Shown one piece after another: positions 8,117 to 17,212 of a stretch of 64,000 bases of DNA. Source of the stretch: Variovorax boronicumulans (lineage in GTDB: Bacteria > Pseudomonadota > Gammaproteobacteria > Burkholderiales > Burkholderiaceae_C); assembly GCF_007677875.1 (NCBI RefSeq), contig NZ_VEDO01000008.1:206372-270371 (forward strand). The letters are read 5' to 3'. The notes beneath the pieces are model-generated. The model searched no databases, was not told the DNA's origin, and saw nothing but the letters and a program-made list of their open reading frames with translations. Positions within the stretch are counted from its first letter, which is position 1. Each line of letters begins with the position of its first letter. A program made the position numbers and the translations under genes.

Positions 8117-8132
8117 ATCATGTGTACATGAT
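8117..8132. promoter_or_regulatory. Probable LysR operator
   Basis: A 16-bp inverted repeat, ATCATG-TGTA-CATGAT, in the 124-bp divergent space between the allophanate hydrolase and LysR genes. It lies 29 bp before the atzF-like start and 81 bp before the LysR start, a normal place for a LysR-type site serving both promoters. The arms are perfect. The AT-rich inverted repeat stands out in very GC-rich surroundings. That the LysR protein binds here is inference. Confidence 0.55.
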
Positions 8133-8212
8133 GAGATGCAAGTGATGTGCCAGCGTGCCGCGCGGCGCATCCGCTAAGCTCGGCGCCCCTCCCCCGCCAC
8201 GCCACCGCCGCC

Positions 8213-9130
8213 ATGAACGTGCGTTTCCTCGAAGCCTTCGTCTGGGTGGCCAAGCTCGGCAGCTTCAAGGCTGCGGCCGAGAAGCTGCACACCACGCAGG
8301 CCGGCATCTCCAGCCGCATCGCCACGCTGGAGGAGCAGTTCGGCGTGCGCCTGTTCGAGCGCGAGCACCGCGGCGTGATGCTGACCTGGCACGGCACCGA
8401 ACTGATGCCGCACGCCGAGCGCATGATCGAGCTGCAGGCCCGCATGATGGCCGCCATGGGCCAGCCCGAGGCCTTCGCGGGCATGCTGCGCATCGGCGTG
8501 ATCGAGACCATCGCCCACACCTGGCTGCCGGCACTGCTCTCGCGCTTCGCCGAGCGCTACCCCAATGCCACGCTGGAGCTGATCTCCGACACCACGCCGC
8601 GCCTGCGCGACGAACTGCTGCGCGGCACGCTGGACTGCGCCATCCTGTCGGAGGAGATCACGCAGGGCTTCATCGACAACCGGCGCCTGGCCAACTTCGC
8701 GATGGGCTGGGTGGCCAGCCCGGCGCGCGCGCTGAGCTTCCCGGCGCGCACGCAGCTGTCGTTCGCTGACATCGCGCAGCATCCCATCATCTCGTTCCAC
8801 CGCGAGTCCAGCGTCTACCGCAACATCGCGCAGAACACGGCCGGCTGCGCCAATCTGCGCGTGAGCTACTTCAGCTCGCTGGGCGCGATGGTGGACATGG
8901 CGCGCTCGGGCTTCGGCGCCGCGCTGCTGCCCATCGGCGCGATCCAGCAGGACTTGGAACAGGGCCGGCTGGTGCTGCTGGACGTGACACCCTTGCCCGC
9001 GCCGCTGCCGCTGGTCGCCAGCTTCCGCATGGAGCCGTCTTCGCCCATGGCCGAGGCCCTGGTGGCGATGGCGCAGTCGGCCAGCGACGACTTCGTCGCG
9101 GCGAGCCGACCCGACATCCTTGCGCACTGA
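8213..9130 (+). CDS. LysR family transcriptional regulator
   Basis: DNA-binding regulator of 305 residues with the standard LysR layout. The N-terminal winged helix-turn-helix (FLEAFVWVAKLGSFKAAAEKLHTTQ... then FERE) spans residues 5-65, followed by a linker helix and a two-lobed effector domain beginning near residue 92 (LRIGVIETIAHTWLP). ATG 8213 gives the canonical MNVRFLEAF start. It is divergent from the allophanate hydrolase operon across a space that carries an inverted repeat, so it is the likely regulator of that ten-gene operon. The inducer is unknown. Confidence 0.92.
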   Translation: MNVRFLEAFVWVAKLGSFKAAAEKLHTTQAGISSRIATLEEQFGVRLFEREHRGVMLTWHGTELMPHAERMIELQARMMAAMGQPEAFAGMLRIGVIETIAHTWLPALLSRFAERYPNATLELISDTTPRLRDELLRGTLDCAILSEEITQGFIDNRRLANFAMGWVASPARALSFPARTQLSFADIAQHPIISFHRESSVYRNIAQNTAGCANLRVSYFSSLGAMVDMARSGFGAALLPIGAIQQDLEQGRLVLLDVTPLPAPLPLVASFRMEPSSPMAEALVAMAQSASDDFVAASRPDILAH

Positions 9131-9290
9131 AGCCGCCGCATACTGGGACTTTCCCGCACCCCGCGGGTGCACCTTCGGCCCCAGCCTGGGGCGTTCCCTG
9201 CGCCAGCGCAGTGCCATCACCAAATCTGTTGGGCCGGCACAAGAATTTCCCGTTTGACCCTGTCTGAGGGCGCGACAACACTGCGCCCCC

Positions 9291-9671
9291 ATGCCGACAC
9301 TTCTGCCCAAAATCCACCGCGAATTCTTCGCGATCGACCGCGCCGACGCGGCCTGGACACCCGTTCCCGCCACGGCCGGCCGCATCGACGAGATCGTGCT
9401 GGCCGACAACTTCGATCCCGCCACCGGCACCGGCTCGCGCACACGGCTGGCCCGCTGGTCGGCCGGCGCACTGATCGACCGCCCGGTCGTGCACGACTTC
9501 CACGAGGAGGTCTTCATCGTCGAAGGCGACTTCGTCGTCGGCTGCGACGGCGACGGCCAGGGCGGCGAAAGCTTCGGCGCCTACACCTTCGCCTGCCGCC
9601 CGCCCGGCGCGCTGCACGGCCCGTTCACCACGCGCGGCGGTTGCGTGCTGTTCGAGATCAGCTACTACTGA
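9291..9671 (+). CDS. Cupin-domain protein (ChrR-like)
   Basis: A 126-residue single-domain cupin. The two cupin motifs can be seen: [21 protein letters not shown] (metal-binding His and Glu, residues about 64-84) and the second motif around [13 protein letters not shown] with its His. The sequence resembles the ChrR/cupin-7 type, often a metal-dependent isomerase, lyase or dioxygenase, though the reaction cannot be read from sequence. It begins a plus-strand operon: the next gene starts two bases after its stop. The 160 bp before it hold no recognisable gene. Confidence 0.8.
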   Translation: MPTLLPKIHREFFAIDRADAAWTPVPATAGRIDEIVLADNFDPATGTGSRTRLARWSAGALIDRPVVHDFHEEVFIVEGDFVVGCDGDGQGGESFGAYTFACRPPGALHGPFTTRGGCVLFEISYY

Positions 9672-9672
9672 A

Positions 9673-10485
9673 ATGACCCAAGCCTTCGCCTCCCCGCTGG
9701 CCGCACGGGCCCCCGACGGCCGCAGCGCACGCCGCCTGGCCCGCATCGGTGGCTACACCGGCCACACGGCCGGCATGGCGCCCGGCCATGTGCAGGCCAA
9801 CCTGGCCATCCTGCCGCGCGCCCAGGCCGACGACTTCCTGCGCTTTTGCCAGCGCAACCCAAAGCCCTGCCCGCTGCTGGCCGTGTCCGAGCCAGGCGAC
9901 CCCTTTCTGCCCGCGCTGGGCGAGGACGTGGACATCCGCAGCGACGTGCCGCGCTACCGCGTCTGGCGCGACGGCGTCGCCGTGGACGAGCCCACCGACA
10001 TCGGCGCGCTCTGGCGCGAGGACCTCGTCAGCTTCGCGATCGGCTGCTCGTTCACCTTCGAGACCGCGCTGCTGCAGGCCGGCGTGCCGCTGCGCCACGT
10101 GGCGCAGGGCCGCAACGTGGCCATGTTCCGCACCGACATTCCGACCGTCCCCGCCGGCCCGTTCCACGGCCCGCTGGTCGTGTCCATGCGCCCGCTGAAG
10201 GCCGCGGACGCGATCCGCGCCGTGCAGGTCACCTCGCGCTTTCCGGGCGCGCACGGCGCGCCCGTGCACCTGGGCGATCCGGCGCGCATCGGCATCGCCG
10301 ACGCCACGCGGCCGGACTGGGGCGACGCGGTGGAGATCGCCGAGGGCGAACTGCCCGTGTTCTGGGCCTGCGGCGTCACGCCCCAGGCCGTCATCGAGGC
10401 CGCCCGGCTGCCGTTCTGCATCACGCACGCCCCCGGCCACATGCTCGTGACCGATTGGCGCGACCACCAGCTCGCCGTACTCTGA
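9673..10485 (+). CDS. Putative hydro-lyase, DUF1445 (YcsI / D-glutamate cyclase family)
   Basis: A 270-residue protein of the DUF1445 family, annotated as hydro-lyase and related to D-glutamate cyclase. Family blocks visible are [17 protein letters not shown] near the N-terminus, [33 protein letters not shown], the [18 protein letters not shown] core and the C-terminal [15 protein letters not shown]. It follows the cupin gene by two bases and precedes the TRAP receptor by 40 bp. Members often sit beside transporters and amidases for organic acids or lactams, consistent with the layout here. The actual substrate is unknown. Confidence 0.85.
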   Translation: MTQAFASPLAARAPDGRSARRLARIGGYTGHTAGMAPGHVQANLAILPRAQADDFLRFCQRNPKPCPLLAVSEPGDPFLPALGEDVDIRSDVPRYRVWRDGVAVDEPTDIGALWREDLVSFAIGCSFTFETALLQAGVPLRHVAQGRNVAMFRTDIPTVPAGPFHGPLVVSMRPLKAADAIRAVQVTSRFPGAHGAPVHLGDPARIGIADATRPDWGDAVEIAEGELPVFWACGVTPQAVIEAARLPFCITHAPGHMLVTDWRDHQLAVL

Positions 10486-10525
10486 GCCCCCGTTTCCGTT
10501 CCGCCCCTTCCGAGGATCCATCACC

Positions 10526-11572
10526 ATGAAGCTCCGCCATACCCTCGCCGCCCTCGCCTCCACCGCCCTGCTGGCCGGTGCCGCGTCGGCCCAGACCCTG
10601 CCCAAGACGCACCTGAAGGTCACGGGCGGCCTGTCGAACCTGACGGCCTACCAGGACTACGAGCGCCCGTTCTGGACCAAGACCATCACCGAAAAGAGCC
10701 AGGGCCAGGTCACGGCTGAGATCAAGGGCTTCAACGAGATGGGCATGAAGGGCCCCGAGCTGCTGCGCCTGCTGGGCAGCGGCGTGATCGAGTACGGCAC
10801 CGCGACGCTGTCGTACTTCGCCTCGGACAACCCCCTCAACGAAGCCATCGACCTGGCCGGCCTCGCCACCGATGTGAAGACCGCACGCACCCTCACGGAC
10901 GCCTTCGCGCCGGTCCTGGCCAAGACCTATGGCGAAGGCAACAAGGTCAAGCTGCTGGGCATCTCCACCTACCCGGCCCAGGTGCTGTTCTGCAACGCGG
11001 ACATCAAGGGCCTGGCCGACATCAAGGGCAAGAAGGTGCGCACCAGCAGCCGCACCCAGGCCGACTTCATCGAAGCCCTGGGTGGCGCCAGCGTGACGAT
11101 GGCTTTCGGCGACGTGGTACCGGCCATGCAGAACAAGGTGGTGGACTGCGCCATCACCGGCTCGCTGTCGGGCTACTCGGCCAAGTGGTACGAGGTCGCC
11201 ACCCACCTGCTGGCCCTGCCCATCAACTGGAACCAGCAGGTCCACGCCGTCAACGGCGCGACGTGGGCCAAGTACGACCCGGCCCTGCAGAAGTTCCTGC
11301 AGACCGAGGTCGACGGCCTGGTCAACACCATCTGGGACGCCGCCGCCAGGCAGACCCAGGAAGGCTACGACTGCAACACCGGCGTGGCGGCCTGCACGCA
11401 GGCCGTCAAGGGCAAGATGAAACTGGTGACGCCCTCGGCGCAGGACCAGGCACTGCTCAAGCAGGTCAGCGAACAGGTCGTTGCCAAGTGGGCACAGCGC
11501 TGCTCGGCCGCCTGCGTGAACGACTTCAACCGCACCATCGGCAAGACGCTGGGCGTGGTCGCCAAGAAGTGA
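10526..11572 (+). CDS. TRAP transporter substrate-binding protein
   Basis: Periplasmic receptor (DctP superfamily) of 348 residues. A signal peptide ending ASAQ at residue 23 precedes the mature domain. The conserved DIKGLADIKGKKVRTSSRTQADFIEALG segment and the following VTMAFGDVVPAMQNKVVDCAITG block are family hallmarks; the arginine there normally binds a substrate carboxylate, so an organic acid or amidated acid is likely. It is followed by the small and large TRAP permeases, completing a sodium-driven secondary importer. Confidence 0.9.
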   Translation: MKLRHTLAALASTALLAGAASAQTLPKTHLKVTGGLSNLTAYQDYERPFWTKTITEKSQGQVTAEIKGFNEMGMKGPELLRLLGSGVIEYGTATLSYFASDNPLNEAIDLAGLATDVKTARTLTDAFAPVLAKTYGEGNKVKLLGISTYPAQVLFCNADIKGLADIKGKKVRTSSRTQADFIEALGGASVTMAFGDVVPAMQNKVVDCAITGSLSGYSAKWYEVATHLLALPINWNQQVHAVNGATWAKYDPALQKFLQTEVDGLVNTIWDAAARQTQEGYDCNTGVAACTQAVKGKMKLVTPSAQDQALLKQVSEQVVAKWAQRCSAACVNDFNRTIGKTLGVVAKK

Positions 11573-11612
11573 TGCCGTCGGCCCCCGCACTGACCCGTTC
11601 GATGCCGCGTCC

Positions 11613-12242
11613 ATGACCGCCATGACCCATCCCTACGGCCCGACCCTGCTGGGCCGCGGCCTCGCCCTGGCCGCCACGCTGTCGCGCGTCGCGGTCTGGG
11701 CCGGGGCCGCACTGACCGGCGCCAGCGTGCTGCTGGTGACCTACGACGTGATCGTGCGCCGCCTGTTCGGCCACAGCCTGGGCGGCGCCGACGAGCTGTC
11801 CGGCTACGCCTTCGCGATCAGCGTGACCTGGGCGCTCGCATTCACCGCGCTGGAACGCGCCAACGTGCGCATCGACGTGCTCTACCAGTACCTGCCCACG
11901 CGCATCGCCGCCGTGCTGGACTGGCTGGCCCTGGCCAGCCTGGGCGGCTTCGCGGTCTGCCTGAGCTGGTACGCCAGCGATGTGCTGGCCACCTCCTGGG
12001 TCGCCAACTCCACGGCCAACACGCCGCTGGGCACGCCGCTGTGGATCCCGCAGCTGCTCTGGCTGGCGGGGCTCTTCTGGTTCGTGCTGGTGCTGGCGTT
12101 GATGCTGCTGCGGGCCAGCAGCGCGCTGGTCACGGGAGACTGGGAGATCCTGCGTGCGGTGGCCGGCATGAAGTCGGCCGTCGAAGAGGCCGAGGAAGGC
12201 GCCGCCGAAGGCGAGCGCCTGGTCGCTGCGGAGCGTGCGTGA
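11613..12242 (+). CDS. TRAP transporter small permease (DctQ-like)
   Basis: Integral membrane protein of 209 residues with four predicted helices, the DctQ-type subunit of a TRAP importer. The motif DVIVRRLFGHSLGGADELSGYAF in the first loop is characteristic. The C-terminal tail after the last helix is acidic and Ala/Glu-rich. An ATG 9 bases inside (11622) is an alternative start. Its stop codon shares a base with the start of the large permease gene (TGATG), so the two are translationally coupled. Confidence 0.9.
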   Translation: MTAMTHPYGPTLLGRGLALAATLSRVAVWAGAALTGASVLLVTYDVIVRRLFGHSLGGADELSGYAFAISVTWALAFTALERANVRIDVLYQYLPTRIAAVLDWLALASLGGFAVCLSWYASDVLATSWVANSTANTPLGTPLWIPQLLWLAGLFWFVLVLALMLLRASSALVTGDWEILRAVAGMKSAVEEAEEGAAEGERLVAAERA

Positions 12243-13531
12243 TGGGCATGATCGGCGTCTCCCTCATCCTGCTGCTGGTGCTGCTGGGCGTCTGCATCCC
12301 CGTGGGGGCTGCACTGGGCCTGCTGGGCCTGATCCTCGAACCGCTGTACTCCTCGTTGCCGCTCGCGCGCGCCATGGGCGAGATGGCCTGGGGTTCGAGC
12401 AACGAGTTCCTGCTGGTGGCGATCCCGCTGTTCGTCATGCTCGGCGAGATCCTGCTGCGCGCCGGCTTCGCCCAGCGCATGTACGACGCCATGGCCAAGT
12501 GGCTGAGCTGGCTGCCTGGCGGCCTCATGCACGCCAACATCGGCGCCAGCACGGTGTTCGCCGCCACGTCGGGCTCCAGCGTGGCCACGGCCGCCACGGT
12601 GGGCACGGTGGCGCTGCCGCAGATCAAACGCTTCGGCTACAACGAGTCGCTGTTCCTGGGCAGCATCGCTGCCGGCGGCACGCTGGGCATCCTGATCCCG
12701 CCCTCGATCAACCTCGTGATCTACGGCGTGCTGACCAACACCTCGGTGCCCAAGCTCTACCTGGCCGGCATCCTGCCGGGCATCCTGGCGGCGGCGCTGT
12801 TCATGGCCGTGATCGTGGCCGCCTGCCTGTGGCGGCCAGCCTGGGGCGGCCAGCCCGTGCGTGCCAGTTGGGGCGAACGCATGGCCAGCCTGGTGCACCT
12901 GCTGCCGCCGCTGGCCATCTTCATCCTGGTGGTCGGCTCGATCTACGCCGGCCTGGCCACCCCGACCGAGGCCGCCGCGCTGGGCGTGGTCGGTGCGCTG
13001 GTCCTGGCCCTGGCCGCGCGCCGCGTGTCCTGGCAGATGCTGCGCGAGGTAGCGGAGAACACCATGCGCTCGACCGCGATGATCATGCTCATCGTCATCG
13101 CCGCGGGCTTCCTGAACTTCGTGATGTCGGCCATCGGGCTGACCGACGCCATCACGAGCAGCGTGTCCGGCCTGGGCCTGTCGCCCATGGCCATGCTGGC
13201 GGCCATGGTGGTGTTCTACGTGATCCTGGGCTGCTTCATGGAGACCTTGTCCATGATGATCACGACCATCCCCATCGTCGCGCCCATCATGACGGCGCTG
13301 GGTTTCGACCCGATCTGGCTCGGCATCGTGATCATCGTGCTGGTGGAGACCGCGCTGATCACGCCGCCCGTGGGCCTGAACCTGTTCGTGGTGCAGAGCC
13401 TGCGCAAGAGCGGATCGATCCAGGCCGTCATCGTCGGCTCGCTGCCCTTCGTACTCGCGCTGTTCGCCGTCATCGTGCTGCTGGCCCTGGTGCCGGACCT
13501 GGCGCTGTGGATGCCGCGCATCTTCGGCTGA
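12242..13531 (+). CDS. TRAP transporter large permease (DctM-like)
   Basis: Transport subunit of 429 residues with about twelve hydrophobic segments. Recognisable DctM features include the NIGASTVFAATSGSSVATAATVG region, GTLGILIPPSINLVIYG and, in the second half, ETALITPPVGLNLFVV. The frame is open upstream into the DctQ gene, but ATG 12242 overlapping the DctQ stop is the family start. With the receptor at 10526 it forms one importer, flanked by cupin/DUF1445 genes before and DUF2848/amidase genes after. Confidence 0.92.
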   Translation: MGMIGVSLILLLVLLGVCIPVGAALGLLGLILEPLYSSLPLARAMGEMAWGSSNEFLLVAIPLFVMLGEILLRAGFAQRMYDAMAKWLSWLPGGLMHANIGASTVFAATSGSSVATAATVGTVALPQIKRFGYNESLFLGSIAAGGTLGILIPPSINLVIYGVLTNTSVPKLYLAGILPGILAAALFMAVIVAACLWRPAWGGQPVRASWGERMASLVHLLPPLAIFILVVGSIYAGLATPTEAAALGVVGALVLALAARRVSWQMLREVAENTMRSTAMIMLIVIAAGFLNFVMSAIGLTDAITSSVSGLGLSPMAMLAAMVVFYVILGCFMETLSMMITTIPIVAPIMTALGFDPIWLGIVIIVLVETALITPPVGLNLFVVQSLRKSGSIQAVIVGSLPFVLALFAVIVLLALVPDLALWMPRIFG

Positions 13532-13553
13532 GCTTCCTTTTCCCTTTCCGACC

Positions 13554-14237
13554 ATGCAACTGACCTTTTCCATCCCCTCCGCCGGCGGCAGCAGCCTGCT
13601 GTCCGTCGCCATCGACCACTTCGTCATCGCCGGCTGGGCCGGGCGCGACCACGCAGCGATCGAGCACCACATCGAAGAGCTGGCCGCCATCGGCGTGCCG
13701 CGCCCCTCGGCCGTGCCGCTGTTCTACCGCGTGGCGGCCAACCAGCTGACCCAGGACGCCCAGGTCCAGATGGTGGGATCGGACAGCTCGGGCGAGGTCG
13801 AGGTGCTGCTGTTCAGCCATGCCGGCCGCAGCTACGTCAGCCTGACCTCGGACCACACCGACCGCAAGCTGGAGGCGCACAGCGTGGCGCTGTCCAAGCA
13901 GCTCTGCGCCAAGCCCGTGGCACGCGAGGCCTGGCCGCTGGACGAGGTGCTGCCGCACTGGGACAGCCTGCGCATCGTCTCCAGCATCGTCGAAGACGGT
14001 CGCGAGGTGCAATACCAGAACGGCCTGCTGGACAGCCTGCGCGACGTGCGCGACCTGGCACGGCGCCACTGTGGCCAGGAGCAGTTGCCCGAGGGCATGG
14101 CCATGAGCTGCGGCACGGTGGCCGTCATCGGCGGCATCCGGCCTGCGAACACCTTTACCATGGCACTGGTCGACGACCGGCTGGGACGCCGCCTGGCACA
14201 CCGCTACACGGTGGAATGCCTGCCGGTGGTGGCCTGA
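13554..14237 (+). CDS. DUF2848 domain protein
   Basis: A 227-residue cytoplasmic protein that fits the DUF2848 family, which has no assigned reaction. Visible blocks are VAIDHFVIAGWAGRDHAAIEHHIEELAAIGVPRP near the N-terminus, FYRVAANQLT, SGEVEVLLF and a C-terminal MSCGTVAVIGGIRPANTFTMALVDDRLGR. The layout recalls fumarylacetoacetase-type folds, but I cannot confirm it. It lies 22 bp after the TRAP large permease and 62 bp before an amidase gene; the pairing with transporter and amidase suggests an enzyme acting on the imported compound or its acid product. Confidence 0.78.
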   Translation: MQLTFSIPSAGGSSLLSVAIDHFVIAGWAGRDHAAIEHHIEELAAIGVPRPSAVPLFYRVAANQLTQDAQVQMVGSDSSGEVEVLLFSHAGRSYVSLTSDHTDRKLEAHSVALSKQLCAKPVAREAWPLDEVLPHWDSLRIVSSIVEDGREVQYQNGLLDSLRDVRDLARRHCGQEQLPEGMAMSCGTVAVIGGIRPANTFTMALVDDRLGRRLAHRYTVECLPVVA

Positions 14238-14299
14238 CCGACGCCCCCTCCGGCACGGCTAGTGCAGTGCCGACCGCAACACCCTTTCGCCCGATCACC

Positions 14300-15637
14300 A
14301 TGCCCAACCACGCCCGCATCGCCGCCATGCGCGCCCGGCTCGACGCCGGCAACGCCTCGCACGAGGCCATCGTCACGCAGGCGCTGGAAGGCGCGCAGCT
14401 GCCGGCCGCCGCGCATGTCTTCACCCGCCTGTACGCCGACGCCGCGCTGGCCACCGCGCGCCATGCCGATGCCGCGCGCAAGGCCGGCGTGCAGCTGCCG
14501 CCGCTGGCCGGCCTGCCGGTCTCCATCAAGGACCTCTACGACGTGGCCGGCGAGACCACCATGGCCGGCTCCATCGTGCGCCAGGGCGCTGCGCCCGCGG
14601 CGCAGGACTGTGTGGCCGTGCAGCGCCTGCGCGCGCAGGGCGCGGCCATCGTGGGCAAGACCAACATGACCGAGTTCGCGTTCTCGGGCGTGGGCATCAA
14701 CCCGCACTATGGCACGCCGCGCAACCCGGCCGATCCTGGGACCGCGCGCATCCCTGGCGGTTCGTCCTCGGGTGCGGCCGTGTCGGTGGCGCTGGGCCTG
14801 GCTGTGCTCGGCCTGGGCTCGGACACGGGTGGCTCGATCCGCATCCCGGCCGCACTGTGCGGCATCGTGGGCTTCAAGAGCACGCAGTCGCGCACGCCGC
14901 GCACGGGCGCCTTCCCGCTGTCGCAGACGCTGGACACGGTCTGCGCCATGGCGCGCTCGGTGGAGGACTGCCTGGTGGCCGACGCCGCGCTGGCCGATGT
15001 GCCGCTGGCCGTGCGCCGCAGGCCGCTGCAGGGCCTGCGCCTGGCCGTGCCGAGCACGCTGATGTTCGACGGCATCGACCGGCCCACGGCGCGCGCCTTC
15101 CAGCGCGCCGTGTCCAAGCTCTCGGCAGCGGGCGCCCAGGTCGTGGACATCACGCTGGCCGAGCTGGGCGAGGTGGCGCAGATCAACGCGCCGGGCGGCT
15201 TCTCGCCCATTGAGGCCGCGGCCGTGCACCGTGCGACCATCGCCGAGCGCCGTGCCGACTACGACAGCCGCGTGGCGGCCCGCATCGAGCTCGGCATGAC
15301 GGTCAGCGCGGCCGACTACATCACCATGCAGCAGCGCCGCGCCGACTGGATCGCGCGCATGGAGGGTGCGCTGCAGGGCTTCGATGCGCTGCTGTGCCCC
15401 ACGGTGCCGATCGCCGCGCCCGCCATCGCCGCGCTGGCGACCGACGAGGCCTTCTTCCAGGCCAACGGCATGCTGCTGCGCAACACCTTCGCGATCAACT
15501 TCCTCGATGGGTGTTCGTTCAGCCTGCCCTGCCACGAAGCCGGCGAGCTGCCGGCCGGGCTGATGCTGTCCTCCGTGCGCGGCGACGACGCACGCCTGGC
15601 GGCCGTGGCGCTGGCCGTGGAGGCCGCGCTGGGCTGA
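14300..15637 (+). CDS. Amidase (amidase signature family)
   Basis: Amidase of 445 residues with a complete triad: Lys77 in VSIKDLYD, cis-Ser155 in PGGSSSGAA and nucleophile Ser179 in DTGGSIRIPA. It hydrolyses a carboxamide to acid and ammonia. ATG 14300 is preferred because the longer frame overlaps the DUF2848 stop and adds only low-complexity residues. The gene closes the plus-strand cluster and its stop codon abuts the stop of the convergent lipoyl-carrier gene with no gap. Substrate unknown; the operon suggests an amide imported by the TRAP system. Confidence 0.88.
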   Translation: MPNHARIAAMRARLDAGNASHEAIVTQALEGAQLPAAAHVFTRLYADAALATARHADAARKAGVQLPPLAGLPVSIKDLYDVAGETTMAGSIVRQGAAPAAQDCVAVQRLRAQGAAIVGKTNMTEFAFSGVGINPHYGTPRNPADPGTARIPGGSSSGAAVSVALGLAVLGLGSDTGGSIRIPAALCGIVGFKSTQSRTPRTGAFPLSQTLDTVCAMARSVEDCLVADAALADVPLAVRRRPLQGLRLAVPSTLMFDGIDRPTARAFQRAVSKLSAAGAQVVDITLAELGEVAQINAPGGFSPIEAAAVHRATIAERRADYDSRVAARIELGMTVSAADYITMQQRRADWIARMEGALQGFDALLCPTVPIAAPAIAALATDEAFFQANGMLLRNTFAINFLDGCSFSLPCHEAGELPAGLMLSSVRGDDARLAAVALAVEAALG

Positions 15638-16003
15638 TCAGCCCGCCGTCAGTGCGTCGTAGGCGGCTTCGTCGAGCAGCGTGGCGAAGCGGGCCTCGTC
15701 CACGTGGGACAGGCGCAGCATCCAGCCCGCGCCCATGGGGTCCTCGTTGACCAGGGCCGGGTTGTCGGCCAGCGCGGCGTTGACCTCGGTGATCTCCGCG
15801 TCCAGCGGCATGTGCAGGTCCGAGGCGGTCTTGACCGACTCCACCACGCCGATGACGGTGTTCTCGGCCTGCCGGCCGCGCGCCGTCACGTCGACCACGA
15901 CGATGTCGCCCAGCGTGTCCTGCGCATGCCGTGTGATGCCGGCCACGGCCGTGCCGCCTTCTTCGAGGCGGACCCAGAAATGCTCTGCGGTGTAGCGGAT
16001 CAC
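15638..16003 (-). CDS. Orphan GcvH-like lipoyl carrier protein
   Basis: A 121-residue lipoyl-domain protein homologous to glycine cleavage H protein. The lipoylation motif ESVKTASD places the acceptor at Lys58, and the family strands (AEHFWVRLE, GDIVVVDV, AEITEVNAAL) are in place. No gcvT, gcvP or other glycine cleavage gene is near. Its start overlaps the stop of the CMD/AhpD gene by four bases (ATGA), so its partner is probably that protein. AhpD peroxidases are known to be reduced through lipoyl groups, so this protein may be the electron donor of the neighbouring enzyme. That role is inference. Confidence 0.82.
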   Translation of the reverse strand: MIRYTAEHFWVRLEEGGTAVAGITRHAQDTLGDIVVVDVTARGRQAENTVIGVVESVKTASDLHMPLDAEITEVNAALADNPALVNEDPMGAGWMLRLSHVDEARFATLLDEAAYDALTAG

Positions 16004-17166
16004 AGGCGGGCCTTCTCGGCGAGCGTGCCGTCCTTGTGGATGGGCTCGCCCAGGTTCAGCATGAGCCGGTTGGCCCAGGCGAACAGCGCCACGGCGTGCA
16101 CGAGGTCCAGCGTCTCGCCATCGGTCAGGCCGGCCGCGCGCAGTGCCTGCACGTCCGCCGCTCCGATCTCGGCCGGCGCCAGGCCATGCCTGGCCGAGAA
16201 CTGCACGATGGCCTTCTCGCGTGGCGTGGTGCCGGCCGTGGCCGGGTCTTCGAAGAGCTGCACGATCACGTCGTTGCGCTTGGCCAGCTGCTCGAAGCGC
16301 TGGGCGTGCACCGAAGCGCAGTAGACGCAGCCGTTCAGGCGCGATTCCACGGTGGCGCCGAGTTCACGCTCGGCGCGCGGCATGCCGCCCGGCGCGAACA
16401 TGATGGCGTTGAAGGCGATGGAGCGCTGCAGCAGCATCTCCGGCTGGTGCGCCAGCAGGCGGAAGTAGGCCTGGTCCTTGGCCGTGGGACTCATCTCCTG
16501 CAGTGCGGCCATCTGCTCGGGCGTGGCGTCTTCCAGGCGCACCGGCTCGGTCCAGGGCGTCCAGTCCAGCACCTCGTTGGTGAAGCCGCGGATGCGGATC
16601 GGGCTCGCCACGGTGCTGCCGCCGCGGGCCTCGGGCGGCTGGGCCGTCGCCGGGCCTTCGCCGCCGGCCGCGGCCAGCGCCTGCAGGCCCGCGACCACGC
16701 GGATCTGGTAGGACAGGAAGGCGATCAGCTGGCCCACGGCCACGATGGCCGCCGGCGCCAGGCCGGCGTCGGCCAGCGATTGGACGGCGCGGCGGTCGCC
16801 CTCGATGGGCCGCACGATGAGCTTGGCCGTGAAGGTCAGCAGCGTGGCAACGCGGGCGTCTGCTGCGGTGCCCTTGCCCTCGGCGGCAGCCAACAGCGCC
16901 GCATCTGCGCCTTCGGCCTGCAGCCGCGCGCGGTAATGGGCAGCCAGCGTGGCGGCGCCGCTCAGGTGGCAGGCGTGCAGTGCGATCAGCAGGCGCTCGG
17001 CCACGGACACGCCGGCCACCGTGGGCGCGAACATGGCGGCATAGCTGCCCTGCGTGGCGTCGACGATCTTGGGCCGCTGGCGGCGCAGCGCGTAGAGCGC
17101 ATCGCCCGGGGCCAGCGGCACGGCCTGGTCGATCACGTCCACGGGCAAGGTCTCGGAAGAGGTCAT
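16000..17166 (-). CDS. Double CMD/AhpD-like protein (alkylhydroperoxidase domain)
   Basis: A 388-residue fusion of two carboxymuconolactone-decarboxylase/AhpD folds, resembling the Avi_7170 and Avi_7169 families joined end to end. The C-terminal half (from about residue 195) has the redox motif Cys280-x-x-Cys283 with His287, the same spacing as the peroxidatic CxxC...H of AhpD. The N-terminal half (residues 1-165) keeps the helical fold but only one cysteine in the matching place (Cys66 in LHACHLSG), so it is probably structural. A linker rich in Ala, Gly and Pro joins them. It lies 46 bp after a flavoprotein monooxygenase gene and overlaps the lipoyl-carrier gene. Confidence 0.85.
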   Translation of the reverse strand: MTSSETLPVDVIDQAVPLAPGDALYALRRQRPKIVDATQGSYAAMFAPTVAGVSVAERLLIALHACHLSGAATLAAHYRARLQAEGADAALLAAAEGKGTAADARVATLLTFTAKLIVRPIEGDRRAVQSLADAGLAPAAIVAVGQLIAFLSYQIRVVAGLQALAAAGGEGPATAQPPEARGGSTVASPIRIRGFTNEVLDWTPWTEPVRLEDATPEQMAALQEMSPTAKDQAYFRLLAHQPEMLLQRSIAFNAIMFAPGGMPRAERELGATVESRLNGCVYCASVHAQRFEQLAKRNDVIVQLFEDPATAGTTPREKAIVQFSARHGLAPAEIGAADVQALRAAGLTDGETLDLVHAVALFAWANRLMLNLGEPIHKDGTLAEKARL

Positions 17167-17212
17167 GTCGGTCTTGTCTTTCTAGGGGAAGCGGAAGGGA
17201 TCACACCGGCAA

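Noticed and set aside
9254..9282. TTGACC followed by AACACT as a promoter for the cupin operon
   Set aside because: The -10 box is poor and ends only 8 bases before the start codon, leaving no room for a ribosome-binding site.
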